Shown here: positions 7,130-16,582 of the stretch, piece after piece
How positions within the stretch are numbered: the first letter of the stretch is position 1
How the letters are laid out: the number at the start of each line of letters is the position of its first letter
NCBI RefSeq assembly: GCF_022815645.1
Contig: NZ_JALGRO010000002.1
Location: forward strand, 248,001 to 312,000
From: Curtobacterium sp. VKM Ac-2922
GTDB lineage: Bacteria > Actinomycetota > Actinomycetes > Actinomycetales > Microbacteriaceae
Length of the DNA stretch: 64,000 bases
Direction: 5' to 3'
The notes under the pieces: generated by a model
Told to the model about the DNA's origin: nothing
What the model saw: only the letters and a program-made list of their open reading frames with translations
Databases searched by the model: none
Position numbers and translations under genes: made by a program

Positions 7130-10100
7130 TCAGCCGACGGCCGCCGTCCAGGCCTGTTCGAGACCGGCACGGTCGAGCAGACTCGTGGGCCGCACCTCGA
7201 GGTCGTCGGCCACGAAGTAGAACACCGCGTCGACGTCCTGCACCGGGCGTCCGGTGAACTCGGCGTAGGCCACCCGGTACAGCGCGAGCTGCAACTGGCG
7301 GCGTTCCAGGTCCCGGGCTCCGGTGGGTGCCTTGCCGGTCTTCCAGTCGACGACCTCGAGCCGGCCGTCGATCGCGTAGACGGCGTCGAGCTTGCACACG
7401 ACGCTGTGCCCGAGGAACGGGATGTGGATCTCACGCTCGACCTCGACCGGCGTGAGCTCGGCCCAGCGTGACCGGGCGAACGTCGCCTGGAACTCGCTGA
7501 GCCGGCGGGCGTCGTCGTCGCTCACCGCAGCGTCCGGCGTGGCTGCCGGACCGTCGTCGACGTCGAGGTCGAGTTCGCCGTCCCACGCGTCGAGCGTCTC
7601 GAGCGATCCCCCGGACCGGCCGCGTTGCTCGACCCACTGGTGGAACAGCGTGCCGAGCCGGGTCGCGCGGTAGGGCCGCTCCGGCATGGGGCGACGGAGC
7701 CGTTCGGCGACCTTGTCCGGTTCGGTCAGGTAGTCCTTGAACCCGGACGCGGGCACGCGGTGCGGCACGACGACCCGGTGCTTCGCCGAACGGGCGGCCC
7801 GGCGTTCGGCCAGCAACAGGTCGATGTCGGCCGCGAACCGTCCGGCAGCACCCGGGTTGGCGTTGCGGACGCGCTCGGCGGCGGCCAGCACACGCGGGGC
7901 CCGCTCGCCGTACGGCACGTGCGGCCAGCTCTGGGTCGCGCCGGCGTCGCCGAGCGGGTTGGTCTCGTGCTCGGTCGTCTCGGGCACCCGCGCGCCGTCG
8001 ACCACGCCGGCGTCGACCAGGTCTGCCAGGTAGCGACTCGGCTGCATCGGCTTCACGCCGCCGGCCCAGAACGACCCACTGACCAGCAGCTCGTGCCGCG
8101 ACCGTGTCAGTGCGACGTAGGTCAGGCGGCGTTCCTCGTCCTCGTTGCGGGCCTTCACCTCGTCCTTGTACGCCTCGATCGCGAGCGTGACGTCCTTCTG
8201 GGAGTCGTGACCACGCCAGTCGAGCCGTGGCAGCTCGTCGGCGTCGCCGCGGAACTCGTACGGCAGGCGACCGAACCCGAGCCATCCCGTCGAGCCTTCC
8301 TGCGGCCGGGCGGGCAGCGCGCCCTCGACCATCCGGGGGACGGCGACCGCGTCCCACTCGAGCCCCTTCGACCCGTGGATCGTCAGCACCTGCACCGTGC
8401 CGGCCTCGGGTTCCTCGGAACGCGGACCCATGTCGTCGCGGCGGGCTGCTGCGTCGATCCACCCGAGGAAGGCGCCCAGGTCGGCCCGGTCGTCGGTGGA
8501 CACGAAGCCCGCGAGCTCGTCGACGAAGGCGTCGAGGTACGCGGCGCTGCCCTGCTCGTGCGCGGCGACCTCGATGTCCAGGTGCATCTCCTGCACCACG
8601 AGCGTCACGAAGTCGACCAGGTCACCGGCTGCGCGGGCGCGGAGTGCGGCCAGCTGCTGCCCGAGGCGTCGCATCCGGTCGCGGCCCGCCGGCGTGATGC
8701 CCTCGAGCGCGCCGTGGTCGTCCGGCGCGACGGCGACGAAGTCGAGCGCATCGACGACGGACCCGTGCTCGCCGACCGCGACCGAGGCCCGGAACGCCGC
8801 GGTGACTTCGTCGTCCAGGCGCTGCTGCGTGTGGTCCCGCTTGAACAACCACGACGCCAGGCCGTGCAGTGCGGCGATGTCCGCCGCGCCGACCCGCCAC
8901 CGCGCGCCGGCGAGCAGCCGGATCAGGTCGTTGCCCGCGGCCGGGTCGTGCAGGACCCGCAGACACGCCACCAGGTCGACGATCTCCGGGCGCTGCAGCA
9001 GCCCGCCAGTGCCGAGCACGTGGAACGGGACCCCGAGGTGTGTGAACGCCCCGGTGAACGCCGCCAGGTCCTTGCGGGCACGCAGCAGCAGCGCCATCGA
9101 GCCACTCGGGTTGCGTCGGCGGTGGTCGGCGAACCACGCGGCGACGGCGGCGGCCTCGTCGGGCAGGGTCTCGGTGAACACGGCGTCCACGACACCCGCG
9201 GCGGCGCCGGGTCGTGGGGTGAGCCGCTCGACGTCGACCTCGCTGGCTGCGGAGAGCGGCGCGACGACCGCGTTGGCGCCGGCGAGCACGTCGACCGGGT
9301 TGCGCCAGCTCGTCGACAGCGCGAACGTGCGCGGTGCGCGGTCGGCACGTGTTCCGTCGCCGAAGTCGCGGGGGAAGCGGGCGAGGTTCGCGGCGCTGGC
9401 ACCCCGGAACCCGTAGATCGACTGGTGCGGGTCCCCCACCGCCATGACGGGGTGTGCGCGGAACAGCCGGGCGAGGAACCGGGTCTGCACGACCGAGGTG
9501 TCCTGGTACTCGTCGAGCAGCACCACGCGGAACCGTGCCCGCAGCTCGTCGACCACACGCGGTGCCGCTTCGGCCGCGGCGAGTGCCAGGGCGATCTGGT
9601 CCGAGAACTCGACGAAGCCGCGGTCGACCTTCTGCCGACGGAACTCCTCGACCAGGTCGGTGAGGGGTTCGAGCGCGCCGATCGCTGCCACCGCCTGGGT
9701 GATCGCGGCGTAGGGCTTGCCGCGGTTGCCGGGCAGGTCGAGCAGGCCGGAGAACTCGATCGCGAACTGCCGCAGCCGGGCCGGTTCGACCAGGTGCTCG
9801 GACGCGGCCCCGGCGAGCGCGACGACCGCGGCGGTGATGGTGTCGACGTTGCGGTCGAGTCCGGCCAGCCGGTCGTCGCGCGCGGCCACCACGACCCGTC
9901 GGGCCAGTTGCCACGCGGACGGCTCGGTCAGCACCTGGGACTCCCCGTCGCGCCCGACGAGCAGGGCGTTCTCGCGGAAGACGCTGTTGGCGAAGGCGTT
10001 GTAGGTCGACACGGTCGGCGCTTCGAAGGCGTCGCCGGGGGTGATCAGGCCGGCGTCCTCGAGCGCGCCGATCCGGTCGTTGATCCGGATCGAGAGCTCA

Positions 10101-10372
10101 CCGGCGGCCTTGCGGGTGAAGGTCAGTCCGAGCACCTGGTCGGGGCGCACGGCTCCGTTCGCCAGCAACCAGACCACGCGCGACGCCATCGTCTCGGTCT
10201 TGCCGCTGCCCGCGCCGGCGACGACCAGGGCCGGAGCGAGCGGCGACTCGATCACGGCGCGCTGCTGCTCGGTGGGACGGGGCCGGCCGAGGGCGTCGGC
10301 GATCGCGTCGGCACCGTACCGGGGTGGTGCGCCGGCGACGACGTCCGTCTGGGTCAGGAGCTCGTCGGTCAC
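7130..10372 (-). CDS. adnB: AdnB-type ATP-dependent helicase-nuclease subunit
   Basis: 1080 aa. UvrD/RecB-type motor with GAGSGKT at residues 53-59, VVLLDEYQD, GDPHQSIYGFRGA, TIHGSKGLEWDAV and YVALTRSRHELLV, followed by a C-terminal RecB-family nuclease domain (HQWVEQRG, KLDAVYAIDGRLEVVDWKTGK, then QLQLALYR). Both the motor and the PD-(D/E)xK metal residues are intact. In mycobacteria AdnB is the lead motor of the two-motor, two-nuclease AdnAB complex that resects double-strand breaks. The GTG start shares bases with the stop of adnA (GTGA at 10369-10372), a tight translational coupling that fits a 1:1 heterodimer. The longer open frame to 10405 lies inside adnA and was not used. Confidence 0.9.
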   Translation of the reverse strand: MTDELLTQTDVVAGAPPRYGADAIADALGRPRPTEQQRAVIESPLAPALVVAGAGSGKTETMASRVVWLLANGAVRPDQVLGLTFTRKAAGELSIRINDRIGALEDAGLITPGDAFEAPTVSTYNAFANSVFRENALLVGRDGESQVLTEPSAWQLARRVVVAARDDRLAGLDRNVDTITAAVVALAGAASEHLVEPARLRQFAIEFSGLLDLPGNRGKPYAAITQAVAAIGALEPLTDLVEEFRRQKVDRGFVEFSDQIALALAAAEAAPRVVDELRARFRVVLLDEYQDTSVVQTRFLARLFRAHPVMAVGDPHQSIYGFRGASAANLARFPRDFGDGTRADRAPRTFALSTSWRNPVDVLAGANAVVAPLSAASEVDVERLTPRPGAAAGVVDAVFTETLPDEAAAVAAWFADHRRRNPSGSMALLLRARKDLAAFTGAFTHLGVPFHVLGTGGLLQRPEIVDLVACLRVLHDPAAGNDLIRLLAGARWRVGAADIAALHGLASWLFKRDHTQQRLDDEVTAAFRASVAVGEHGSVVDALDFVAVAPDDHGALEGITPAGRDRMRRLGQQLAALRARAAGDLVDFVTLVVQEMHLDIEVAAHEQGSAAYLDAFVDELAGFVSTDDRADLGAFLGWIDAAARRDDMGPRSEEPEAGTVQVLTIHGSKGLEWDAVAVPRMVEGALPARPQEGSTGWLGFGRLPYEFRGDADELPRLDWRGHDSQKDVTLAIEAYKDEVKARNEDEERRLTYVALTRSRHELLVSGSFWAGGVKPMQPSRYLADLVDAGVVDGARVPETTEHETNPLGDAGATQSWPHVPYGERAPRVLAAAERVRNANPGAAGRFAADIDLLLAERRAARSAKHRVVVPHRVPASGFKDYLTEPDKVAERLRRPMPERPYRATRLGTLFHQWVEQRGRSGGSLETLDAWDGELDLDVDDGPAATPDAAVSDDDARRLSEFQATFARSRWAELTPVEVEREIHIPFLGHSVVCKLDAVYAIDGRLEVVDWKTGKAPTGARDLERRQLQLALYRVAYAEFTGRPVQDVDAVFYFVADDLEVRPTSLLDRAGLEQAWTAAVG

Positions 10373-13300
10373 CAGGTCACCTCTCCCACGACGTGGATGC
10401 GGCACTCCACACCCGTACGCGCCTTCTCGCAGTGGTCGTCGACGTTCGCCACGAAGGTCCGTCCGGCCATGCCACGGGCGACGGTGTGCAGGCGCTCGCG
10501 GTAGGCCTCACGCGCCTGGGGGTCGAACGCGTGCTGCGTGCGCTCGGAGTAGGCCTGCCCGCTCCGCGGGTTCTGGACGAAGACGAGCCGGGCGTCGGTC
10601 ATGGGTGCGCCGGCGGGGACACCCTCGACCGCGCCGTCCTCGACCGCGAGCTGGTACGCGCCGAGCTGCGGGTGCTCGGGCATGTCGTTCTTCTCACTCG
10701 GCATCCAGCGCCCCGTCTTCAGGTCGACGACACTGACCCGGCCCTCGGGGTCGACCTCGATCCGGTCGATGCTGCCGCGGATGCGCGCCGGTCCGGTGAC
10801 GAGCGCGAACGAGGTCTCGGCGCCGAGCAGCTGGCGACCGGCGCTGGCGAAGGTCCGCAGGTAGTCGCTCAGCCCCTCGATCATGCGGCGGGTGCGGGCA
10901 CGTTCGCGGTCGGCGATCCACGGTGACTCGAAGGTGAGTTCGCCCCAGCGCGCTTCGACACTGGCCCACAGGGACTCGACGTCGATCGCGGTCGCGTGCT
11001 CCATCGCCTCGTGCACGATCGTGCCGATGCCCATCGCGGGGCTCGGCGCACCACCGCCGAAGGTCTGCACGAACCAGTGCACGGGGCACTCCTCGAAGGT
11101 GCCGATGCGCGACGGTGACACGGCCACGGTCGGCGGGGTCGGTTCACCGGTGACCGGGTCGTCGACCGGCGCGCCGTCGAGGTCGACCAGCGGGTCGTCC
11201 GTGGTGGGTTCGACCGTGCCGTACCAGTCGTCCGGCGAGGCCCCGGGCACCTCGGCCTGGGCGAGCCGTGCCAGCGCGGATGCGGCCTCGTGGTCACCGG
11301 TGGTCACCACCCGCCGACGGAGCGACCCGGCGAGTCCACGCAGCGACAGGGGGTGCGCCGAGGGCTGCCGGTCGGGAGGCATCGGTACCAACCGGACGAA
11401 GGGTGACGGCGATTCGTCGTCGTTGGCGATCGTGCCGATGACCACCTGCGTCGTGGCGCGCGAGACGGCCCGGGCGAACAGCCGGAGTTCGTCGGCGACC
11501 ACGGCGGCGCGGTCGTCGACCGGGACGTGGTCGATGCCCTGTGCCGCGCGGACCAGACCGTCCGGGTCCAGCAGGCTGCCGCGCACGCGGGTGTTCGGCC
11601 ACACGCCGTCCTGCAGCCCGAGCACGACCACCACGTCGGTCTCGAGACCGATCGTCGCCGAGGGCGTGAGCACCCGGACACGCCCGGCCGTGCGGTCCGG
11701 GCCGATGCTGTCCTCGGGCAGGTCGGCGCCGAGCAGGTCGTCGACGAACACCCGTGCCGGAGCGTCGGGCGTGCGCTCGACGAAGCGCTTGGCCGCGGTG
11801 AACAGCCCGACCACGGCGTCGAGGTGCCGGTCGGCCTCGCCCGCGCCGACCCCACCGGCCGCGGACTGTCCGCCCCAGACTCCCGCCAGCCCGCTGCGTT
11901 CCCACAGCCCCCAGAGGATCTCCTCGATGCTGGCGCCGGACTCGGCATCCGTGCGTGCCTGCACCAGGCTGCGTGCCAGCCGGGTCGCACGCCGGGCGAA
12001 GGCGGCGTCGACCGTGGCCAGCCGTTCCGGGGCGCCGAGCGCGTCGACCAGCAGTTCGTCGGCCGTCCGGGTGCCGTCGCCGGCCAGTTCCTCGCGCCGC
12101 AGGGCGAGCCGCAGCCGGCGCATGGCCAGGGTGTCGAGCCCGCCGAGCGGTCCGGTGGCGAACGCGGTCGCGAGCGCGGCGTCGAGCGGCACCACGCCGA
12201 GCGCGACCGCGGCGGCGTCGATGAGTGCCCGTGCGGCGGAGTCGTCGCGGGGCCGGGTCGGAGCGGCTCCGGCGGTGGCGGGGACCTCGGCCACCGAGAG
12301 CGCACGGACCAGCTCGGGTATGGCCGCGCCGCTGCGGGTGACGACCACCATCCGGTGCCACGGGACCCCGTCGAGCAGGTGGTGTTCACGCAGCCGACGG
12401 GCCACGGCGACGACGAGTGCCGATCGGCTGCCCGCTTCGAGGTGCAGCACCGCGTCCGGGCGGCCGTCGGTGTCGACGGCGACCGCGGTGCGCTGCCGAC
12501 CGGCAGCCGCGGCGCCGACACGTGCGGTCACCGCGGACACGAGTGCGCGGATCGCCGCCGGGTGCCGGTGCACGGTACCGAGGACGACGTCCTGCACACG
12601 GTCCACCCCGAGCCGGACAGCGAGCCGCCCGAGCACGTCGGGTTCGGCGCCGCGGAACGCCGACGCCGCGATGTCCGGATCGCCGAAGGCCACGACCTGC
12701 ACCCCCGACCGGGCCAGGGCACCGAGCAGGGCGATCTCGCCCTCGACCAGCTCTTGCGTGTCGTCGACGACCACGAGCCGGAGTGCCGCGACCGACGGGG
12801 GGACCTGACCGCGCAGCACTGCAGCCGTGGCGAAGGCGACGAGCTCGGCGGCGTCGAGGCTGGTCGTGCGGAAGGCCGTGAGCGCCGCGCGGTACTCGTC
12901 CACCAGGTCGCCGACCGCCCGCCACTCGGGTCGGCCGTGGTCGTCGGCGAGTTCACGCATGTCGTCGGGTTCGACCCCGGCGGCGACGCTGCGCATCATG
13001 ACGTCGCGCAGCGCGGTGCGGAACCCCGCGCGCTCGCGGACCACCGCTGTGATGGGGTCGGGCCACGCGGGGCCGGCGCCGTCGGTCTCGTGGCCCGCGA
13101 GCAGGTCGGCGAGGATGCGGTCCTGCTCGCCGCCGGTCAGCAGCGTCGGTGCGGGCTGCCCCTGTTCGGCGGCCGCGTGGGCGACGATCTGGAACGCCAG
13201 CGAGTTCACCGTGCGGGCGAGCGCGCCCGGGGTCACGCGCGGTGCGGACACGGCGAGCTGGTCGCGCAGCGCCGTGGCAGCGGCGCGCGCCGACGTCAGC

Positions 13301-13524
13301 GCCAGGACGGACGCGTGTCCGTCGGGGCTGAGCGCATCGGCACGACGGAGCCGGGCAGCGACGAGCCGCGCGAGCGTCGACGTCTTGCCGGTCCCCGGTG
13401 CGCCGATCACCGCCGCGTGCACCCCGTCGGGCAGGTCGAGCACGGACTGTTGCGCGGGGTCCGCCAGCAGGGCTCGCGCCACGCCCGTCGGCGCGGGAGC
13501 GGGCGTCAGCGTGGTCTGTGGCAC
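10369..13524 (-). CDS. adnA: AdnA-type helicase-nuclease subunit
   Basis: 1051 aa, close to the length of mycobacterial AdnA. Walker A GAPGTGKT (residues 41-48). Motif II reads VVVDDTQEL, i.e. DDxQ rather than DExQ, so the motor may be weak; AdnA is known as the minor motor. The C-terminal nuclease has SPSRIGTFEECPVHWF, GSIDRIEVDPEGRVSVVDLKTGR and QLGAYQLAV. The C-terminal cysteines expected for an Fe-S staple are HC...EC with alanine where the middle cysteine of C-x2-C-x5-C would be. GTG 13524 is chosen because TACGGT sits six bases upstream; open frame further up is antisense to the next genes. Confidence 0.88.
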   Translation of the reverse strand: MPQTTLTPAPAPTGVARALLADPAQQSVLDLPDGVHAAVIGAPGTGKTSTLARLVAARLRRADALSPDGHASVLALTSARAAATALRDQLAVSAPRVTPGALARTVNSLAFQIVAHAAAEQGQPAPTLLTGGEQDRILADLLAGHETDGAGPAWPDPITAVVRERAGFRTALRDVMMRSVAAGVEPDDMRELADDHGRPEWRAVGDLVDEYRAALTAFRTTSLDAAELVAFATAAVLRGQVPPSVAALRLVVVDDTQELVEGEIALLGALARSGVQVVAFGDPDIAASAFRGAEPDVLGRLAVRLGVDRVQDVVLGTVHRHPAAIRALVSAVTARVGAAAAGRQRTAVAVDTDGRPDAVLHLEAGSRSALVVAVARRLREHHLLDGVPWHRMVVVTRSGAAIPELVRALSVAEVPATAGAAPTRPRDDSAARALIDAAAVALGVVPLDAALATAFATGPLGGLDTLAMRRLRLALRREELAGDGTRTADELLVDALGAPERLATVDAAFARRATRLARSLVQARTDAESGASIEEILWGLWERSGLAGVWGGQSAAGGVGAGEADRHLDAVVGLFTAAKRFVERTPDAPARVFVDDLLGADLPEDSIGPDRTAGRVRVLTPSATIGLETDVVVVLGLQDGVWPNTRVRGSLLDPDGLVRAAQGIDHVPVDDRAAVVADELRLFARAVSRATTQVVIGTIANDDESPSPFVRLVPMPPDRQPSAHPLSLRGLAGSLRRRVVTTGDHEAASALARLAQAEVPGASPDDWYGTVEPTTDDPLVDLDGAPVDDPVTGEPTPPTVAVSPSRIGTFEECPVHWFVQTFGGGAPSPAMGIGTIVHEAMEHATAIDVESLWASVEARWGELTFESPWIADRERARTRRMIEGLSDYLRTFASAGRQLLGAETSFALVTGPARIRGSIDRIEVDPEGRVSVVDLKTGRWMPSEKNDMPEHPQLGAYQLAVEDGAVEGVPAGAPMTDARLVFVQNPRSGQAYSERTQHAFDPQAREAYRERLHTVARGMAGRTFVANVDDHCEKARTGVECRIHVVGEVTW

Positions 13525-13530
13525 GTGGGT

Positions 13531-13536
13531 ACCGTA
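13531..13536 (-). promoter_or_regulatory. -10 hexamer TACGGT of adnAB
   Basis: Six bases before GTG 13524; decides the adnA start. Confidence 0.5.
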
Positions 13537-13614
13537 CCGAGCGCGGCCGACATCGCTCAGCGCCCCTCCGTGCGCCCGCGGCGAACGCCACACGACCCCG
13601 TGGACCCGCTCGGA

Positions 13615-13620
13615 TATGGT
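13615..13620 (+). promoter_or_regulatory. -10 hexamer TATGGT of the DUF3107 gene
   Basis: Six bases before GTG 13627; divergent from the adnAB promoter about 80 bp away. Confidence 0.5.
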
Positions 13621-13626
13621 GAGCAC

Positions 13627-13848
13627 GTGGACATCAAGATCGGCATCATCAACAGCCCGCGCGAGCTCGCCTTCGAGACGAAGCAGACCGCCGACGAGAT
13701 CGAGCAGGCCGTCTCCGAGGCACTCACCTCGCAGACCCACCTGTCCCTGCAGGACGAGAAGGGCCGCAAGTACGTCGTCGCGGCCGCCGCCCTGGCGTAC
13801 GTCGAGTTCGGCGCCGAAGAAGCGCGTCGCATCGGCTTCGTGGCGTAA
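13627..13848 (+). CDS. DUF3107 protein (TB9.4/Rv3208A type)
   Basis: 73 aa, beginning VDIKIGIINSPRELAFETKQ and containing a YVVAAAALAYVEFG segment. This matches the small actinobacterial DUF3107 family, whose members are 70-90 aa, soluble and of unknown biochemical role. It is divergent from adnA, as Rv3208A lies near the adnAB region. A membrane protein gene follows eight bases downstream, probably in the same transcript. Confidence 0.85.
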   Translation: MDIKIGIINSPRELAFETKQTADEIEQAVSEALTSQTHLSLQDEKGRKYVVAAAALAYVEFGAEEARRIGFVA

Positions 13849-13855
13849 CACCGCC

Positions 13856-14161
13856 GTGGAACTCCTGTTCGCCGTCCTCGGCGGCATCATCTGCGGCGCG
13901 GTCGCCCACGTGGTGCTGCCGTGGCGGTCGACCCGCGGGCAGCTGCTCGCGCCAGCGGTGGGCGGCGTGACCGCAGCCGTGCTGTGGGAAGCACTGACCT
14001 GGGCGGGCTGGCGGTACGACGGCACCTGGATCTGGGTCGTCGCCCTGGTCGGTGCCTTCGCCGTCCCGCTCGCGGTCGAGTGGTTGCTCGGCCGACGCCG
14101 CACGGCGCAGGACGAGGACTGGTTCGAGACCGTCAGGTCCCGCGGCGGTCGCCCGGCCTGA
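13856..14161 (+). CDS. Small membrane protein, function unknown
   Basis: 101 aa. Three predicted membrane helices (about residues 2-20, 28-45 and 57-78) and a short charged tail (RRRTAQDEDWFETVRSRGG). The GTG start lies eight bases after the DUF3107 stop without an obvious ribosome site, suggesting re-initiation. I do not recognise the family. Confidence 0.65.
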   Translation: MELLFAVLGGIICGAVAHVVLPWRSTRGQLLAPAVGGVTAAVLWEALTWAGWRYDGTWIWVVALVGAFAVPLAVEWLLGRRRTAQDEDWFETVRSRGGRPA

Positions 14162-14184
14162 CCGGGCAACCACGGCCTCCCGGC

Positions 14185-14218
14185 CGAGCGGTCGAGCGGT
14201 CGATCCGAGCGGTCGATC
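14185..14218. repeat. GAGCGGTCGA direct repeats
   Basis: Three near-identical 10-bp units in the 73-bp convergent gap before the ferritin-like gene. Confidence 0.5.
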
Positions 14219-14234
14219 GATCGGGGACGGTCGC

Positions 14235-14951
14235 TCAGGCGGTCAGCCCGAGGGCGTCCATGCGCCGGGTGTGCGCCGCGATCAACTCGGTCCACACGGG
14301 TTCCAGCCGCGACTGGTCCTGACGGGCGTGCGACGCCAGCGCGGACCGCGCGACCAGCAGCGTGTCGCCGACCAGCCGCCGACCCCACATCGCCAGGCGC
14401 GACGACACCAGCGGCTCTTCTTCGATCCGGGCGCTGAGTTCCTCGACCACCGCGGCTTCTTCACGCGGGTCGAACACGGTCTTCAGTCGCTGCTGCACGT
14501 CGGCCGGCAGCGACCGCAGCAGGTTGGCGAACAGGTCGTTCAGGATGCCGGCAGTGACGTAGCCGGTCAGCATCGACTCGTACCAGTCGGCACCACTCGT
14601 GCGCTCGACGAAGCGGTCGATCGCCTCGCGGTGCGGCGCCATCAGGTCGGCCGGGTCGTCGCCCGTGCGCTCGATCTCGGCCACGATGGACCGGTGCCGT
14701 TCGAGCGCGGTCGTCGCGAGCACGCCCGTGACCAGCCGTCCGGACAGCGTCGGCGCCGAGGCTCCGGCACGCCCCATCGTCTCGTACAGGGACAGCTGCA
14801 GGTACGCGGCCTGCCCGAGGTACACGTCGAGTTCGGGACTGACGTCGTCGAGCTGCAGACGCTCCGTCTGGGCGGCGTTCTTCGGGTTCCGCGACGCGAG
14901 CCACTGGGCTGCGAGCTGCGCCGCGCGCTTCCGGTTCCACCACGACACCAC
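14235..14951 (-). CDS. Ferritin-like fold protein (Rv3210c/MiaE-like)
   Basis: 238 aa, mostly helical. Carboxylate-bearing helices (ELDVYLGQAAYLQLSLYETMG; HRSIVAEIERTG; EEAAVVEELSARIEEEPLV) fit the four-helix ferritin-like fold annotated in Actinobacteria next to rhlE. I cannot confirm a complete di-iron ExxH pair, so enzymatic function is open. The first of two consecutive GTG codons is chosen because TATGCT lies six bases upstream. It is divergent from the DEAD-box helicase. Confidence 0.75.
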   Translation of the reverse strand: MVSWWNRKRAAQLAAQWLASRNPKNAAQTERLQLDDVSPELDVYLGQAAYLQLSLYETMGRAGASAPTLSGRLVTGVLATTALERHRSIVAEIERTGDDPADLMAPHREAIDRFVERTSGADWYESMLTGYVTAGILNDLFANLLRSLPADVQQRLKTVFDPREEAAVVEELSARIEEEPLVSSRLAMWGRRLVGDTLLVARSALASHARQDQSRLEPVWTELIAAHTRRMDALGLTA

Positions 14952-14957
14952 GCCCCC

Positions 14958-14963
14958 AGCATA
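14958..14963 (-). promoter_or_regulatory. -10 hexamer TATGCT of the ferritin-like gene
   Basis: Six bases before GTG 14951. Confidence 0.5.
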
Positions 14964-14994
14964 GGGCCGCGACGGGCACGGCCCCGCACCCCGG

Positions 14995-15000
14995 TAGACT
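14995..15000 (+). promoter_or_regulatory. -10 hexamer TAGACT (context GGTAGACT) of the RNA helicase
   Basis: Placed about 25 bp before the coding region, so a short leader is expected. The same GGTAGACT string precedes typA and gcvT. Confidence 0.5.
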
Positions 15001-15025
15001 GACCGGGACTCCCCGATAGGACAGG

Positions 15026-16507
15026 GTGACCTTCTTGACTTTCTCAGACCTCAACATCGAGCAGGACATCGTCGATGCGCTCGCCGGCAAGGGCATCATC
15101 GAGCCCTTCCCGATCCAGGAACAGACGATCCCGCTCGCACTCACCGGCCAGGACATCATCGGCCAGGCGAAGACCGGTACCGGCAAGACCTTCGGGTTCG
15201 GCCTGCCCCTCATCCAGCGGCTCGGCGCCGACCCCGCCCACGGCGTGAAGGCCCTCGTGGTCGTCCCGACCCGTGAACTCGCGGTCCAGGTGACCGAGGA
15301 CCTCGAGGTCGCGACCTCGAACCGCCCGACCACGATCGTCTCGATCTACGGCGGCAAGGCGTACGAGGGCCAGATCGAGCAGCTCAAGGCGGGTGCGCAG
15401 ATCGTCGTCGGCACCCCCGGACGCCTGATCGACCTGCAGCGCCAGCGCCTGCTCGACCTGTCGCACGTGCAGGAAGTCGTGCTCGACGAAGCCGACCGCA
15501 TGCTCGACCTCGGGTTCCTGTCGGACATCGAGCGGATCTTCCAGGCCGTGCCCGACGTGCGGCACACGATGCTGTTCTCGGCCACGATGCCCGCGCCGAT
15601 CGTCGCACTCGCCCGGCGCTTCATGACGCGTCCGGTCCACATCCGTGCGACAGACCCGGACGAAGGCCTCATGCAGGCCAACATCAAGCACCTGGTCTAC
15701 CGCGCGCACTCGCTCGACAAGGACGAGGTCATCGCCCGCATCCTGCAGGCCGAGGGTCGCGGCAAGACCGTGGTCTTCACCCGCACCAAGCGCGCCGCGG
15801 CCAAGCTGGTCGAGGAGCTCAAGGACCGCGGGTTCAACGCCGCGGCGGTGCACGGTGACCTGAACCAAGAGCAGCGCGAGCGTGCGATGGCGGCGTTCAA
15901 GGCCGGCAAGCGCGACGTGCTGATCGCGACCGACGTCGCCGCCCGCGGCATCGACGTGGACGACGTCACGCACGTCATCAACCACACGATCCCGGACGAC
16001 CCGGACACCTACCTGCACCGCGCCGGCCGCACCGGTCGCGCGGGCAAGACCGGCATCGCGGTCACGTTCGTCGACTGGGACGACATGCACAAGTGGACGC
16101 TGATCGACAAGGCGCTCGACTTCGGCATCCCCGAGCCCGTCGAGACCTACTCGTCCTCGCCGCACCTGTTCGAGGAGCTCGACATCCCCCAGGGCACCAA
16201 GGGCCGCCTGCCCGGGTCGTCGTCGCACGCCGCGTCGGCCGGCACCCCCGAGCGCGCGAGTTCGCGTCCCCCGCGGCAGCCGCGTGACGCAGGTGACGCG
16301 CCGCGTCGTCGGACCCGCACCGGAGGCTCCGAGCAGCCCGCAGCGCCGGTTGCGGAATCCGCACCCCGGGTCGAGAGCGCCGGTGCCGAGAGCACGGACG
16401 CCGACGACTCGGCACCCAAGCGCCGTCGCCGTCGCCGCCGGCGCGGAGCCGGCACGGGGGGCGAGGCGACCGCCTCGGCACCGCAGCAGACGTCGGACGG
16501 CGAGTAG
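15026..16507 (+). CDS. DEAD-box ATP-dependent RNA helicase (RhlE/CshA group)
   Basis: 493 aa. Q motif region (PFPIQEQTIPLAL), Walker A AKTGTGKT, PTRELA, TPGR, DEAD box in VVLDEADRMLDLGF, SAT, and the C-terminal HRAGRTGRAGKTG. A basic, disordered tail (from about residue 400, including a run of nine arginines/lysines) probably binds RNA. It would unwind short RNA duplexes in ribosome assembly or mRNA decay. Two starts are possible: GTG 15026, or TTG 15035, which lies eight bases after AGGACAGGG and gives MTFSDLNIEQ; I slightly favour the TTG on spacing but list the longer frame. A perfect hairpin follows the stop. Confidence 0.93.
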   Translation: MTFLTFSDLNIEQDIVDALAGKGIIEPFPIQEQTIPLALTGQDIIGQAKTGTGKTFGFGLPLIQRLGADPAHGVKALVVVPTRELAVQVTEDLEVATSNRPTTIVSIYGGKAYEGQIEQLKAGAQIVVGTPGRLIDLQRQRLLDLSHVQEVVLDEADRMLDLGFLSDIERIFQAVPDVRHTMLFSATMPAPIVALARRFMTRPVHIRATDPDEGLMQANIKHLVYRAHSLDKDEVIARILQAEGRGKTVVFTRTKRAAAKLVEELKDRGFNAAAVHGDLNQEQRERAMAAFKAGKRDVLIATDVAARGIDVDDVTHVINHTIPDDPDTYLHRAGRTGRAGKTGIAVTFVDWDDMHKWTLIDKALDFGIPEPVETYSSSPHLFEELDIPQGTKGRLPGSSSHAASAGTPERASSRPPRQPRDAGDAPRRRTRTGGSEQPAAPVAESAPRVESAGAESTDADDSAPKRRRRRRRRGAGTGGEATASAPQQTSDGE

Positions 16508-16525
16508 CGCCTCCAGGCAGTCGAA

Positions 16526-16557
16526 CGAAGGCCCGTCGCTGACGCGACGGGCCTTCG
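16526..16557 (+). terminator. Terminator hairpin after the RNA helicase
   Basis: Perfect 14-bp stem (CGAAGGCCCGTCGC with GCGACGGGCCTTCG), four-base loop TGAC, 19 bases after the stop codon. Confidence 0.8.
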
Positions 16558-16582
16558 TCGTCCCCGCCACGCCGTCCTCATC

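Noticed and set aside
7625..10504. 959-codon open frame on the + strand opposite adnB
   Set aside because: It mirrors the strongly biased third positions of adnB, has no domains and is rich in Arg/Val/Gln shadows. adnB has all helicase and nuclease motifs.
13525..14388. N-terminal extension of the adnA frame
   Set aside because: It runs antisense to the DUF3107 gene, the small membrane protein and part of the ferritin-like region. TACGGT fixes GTG 13524.
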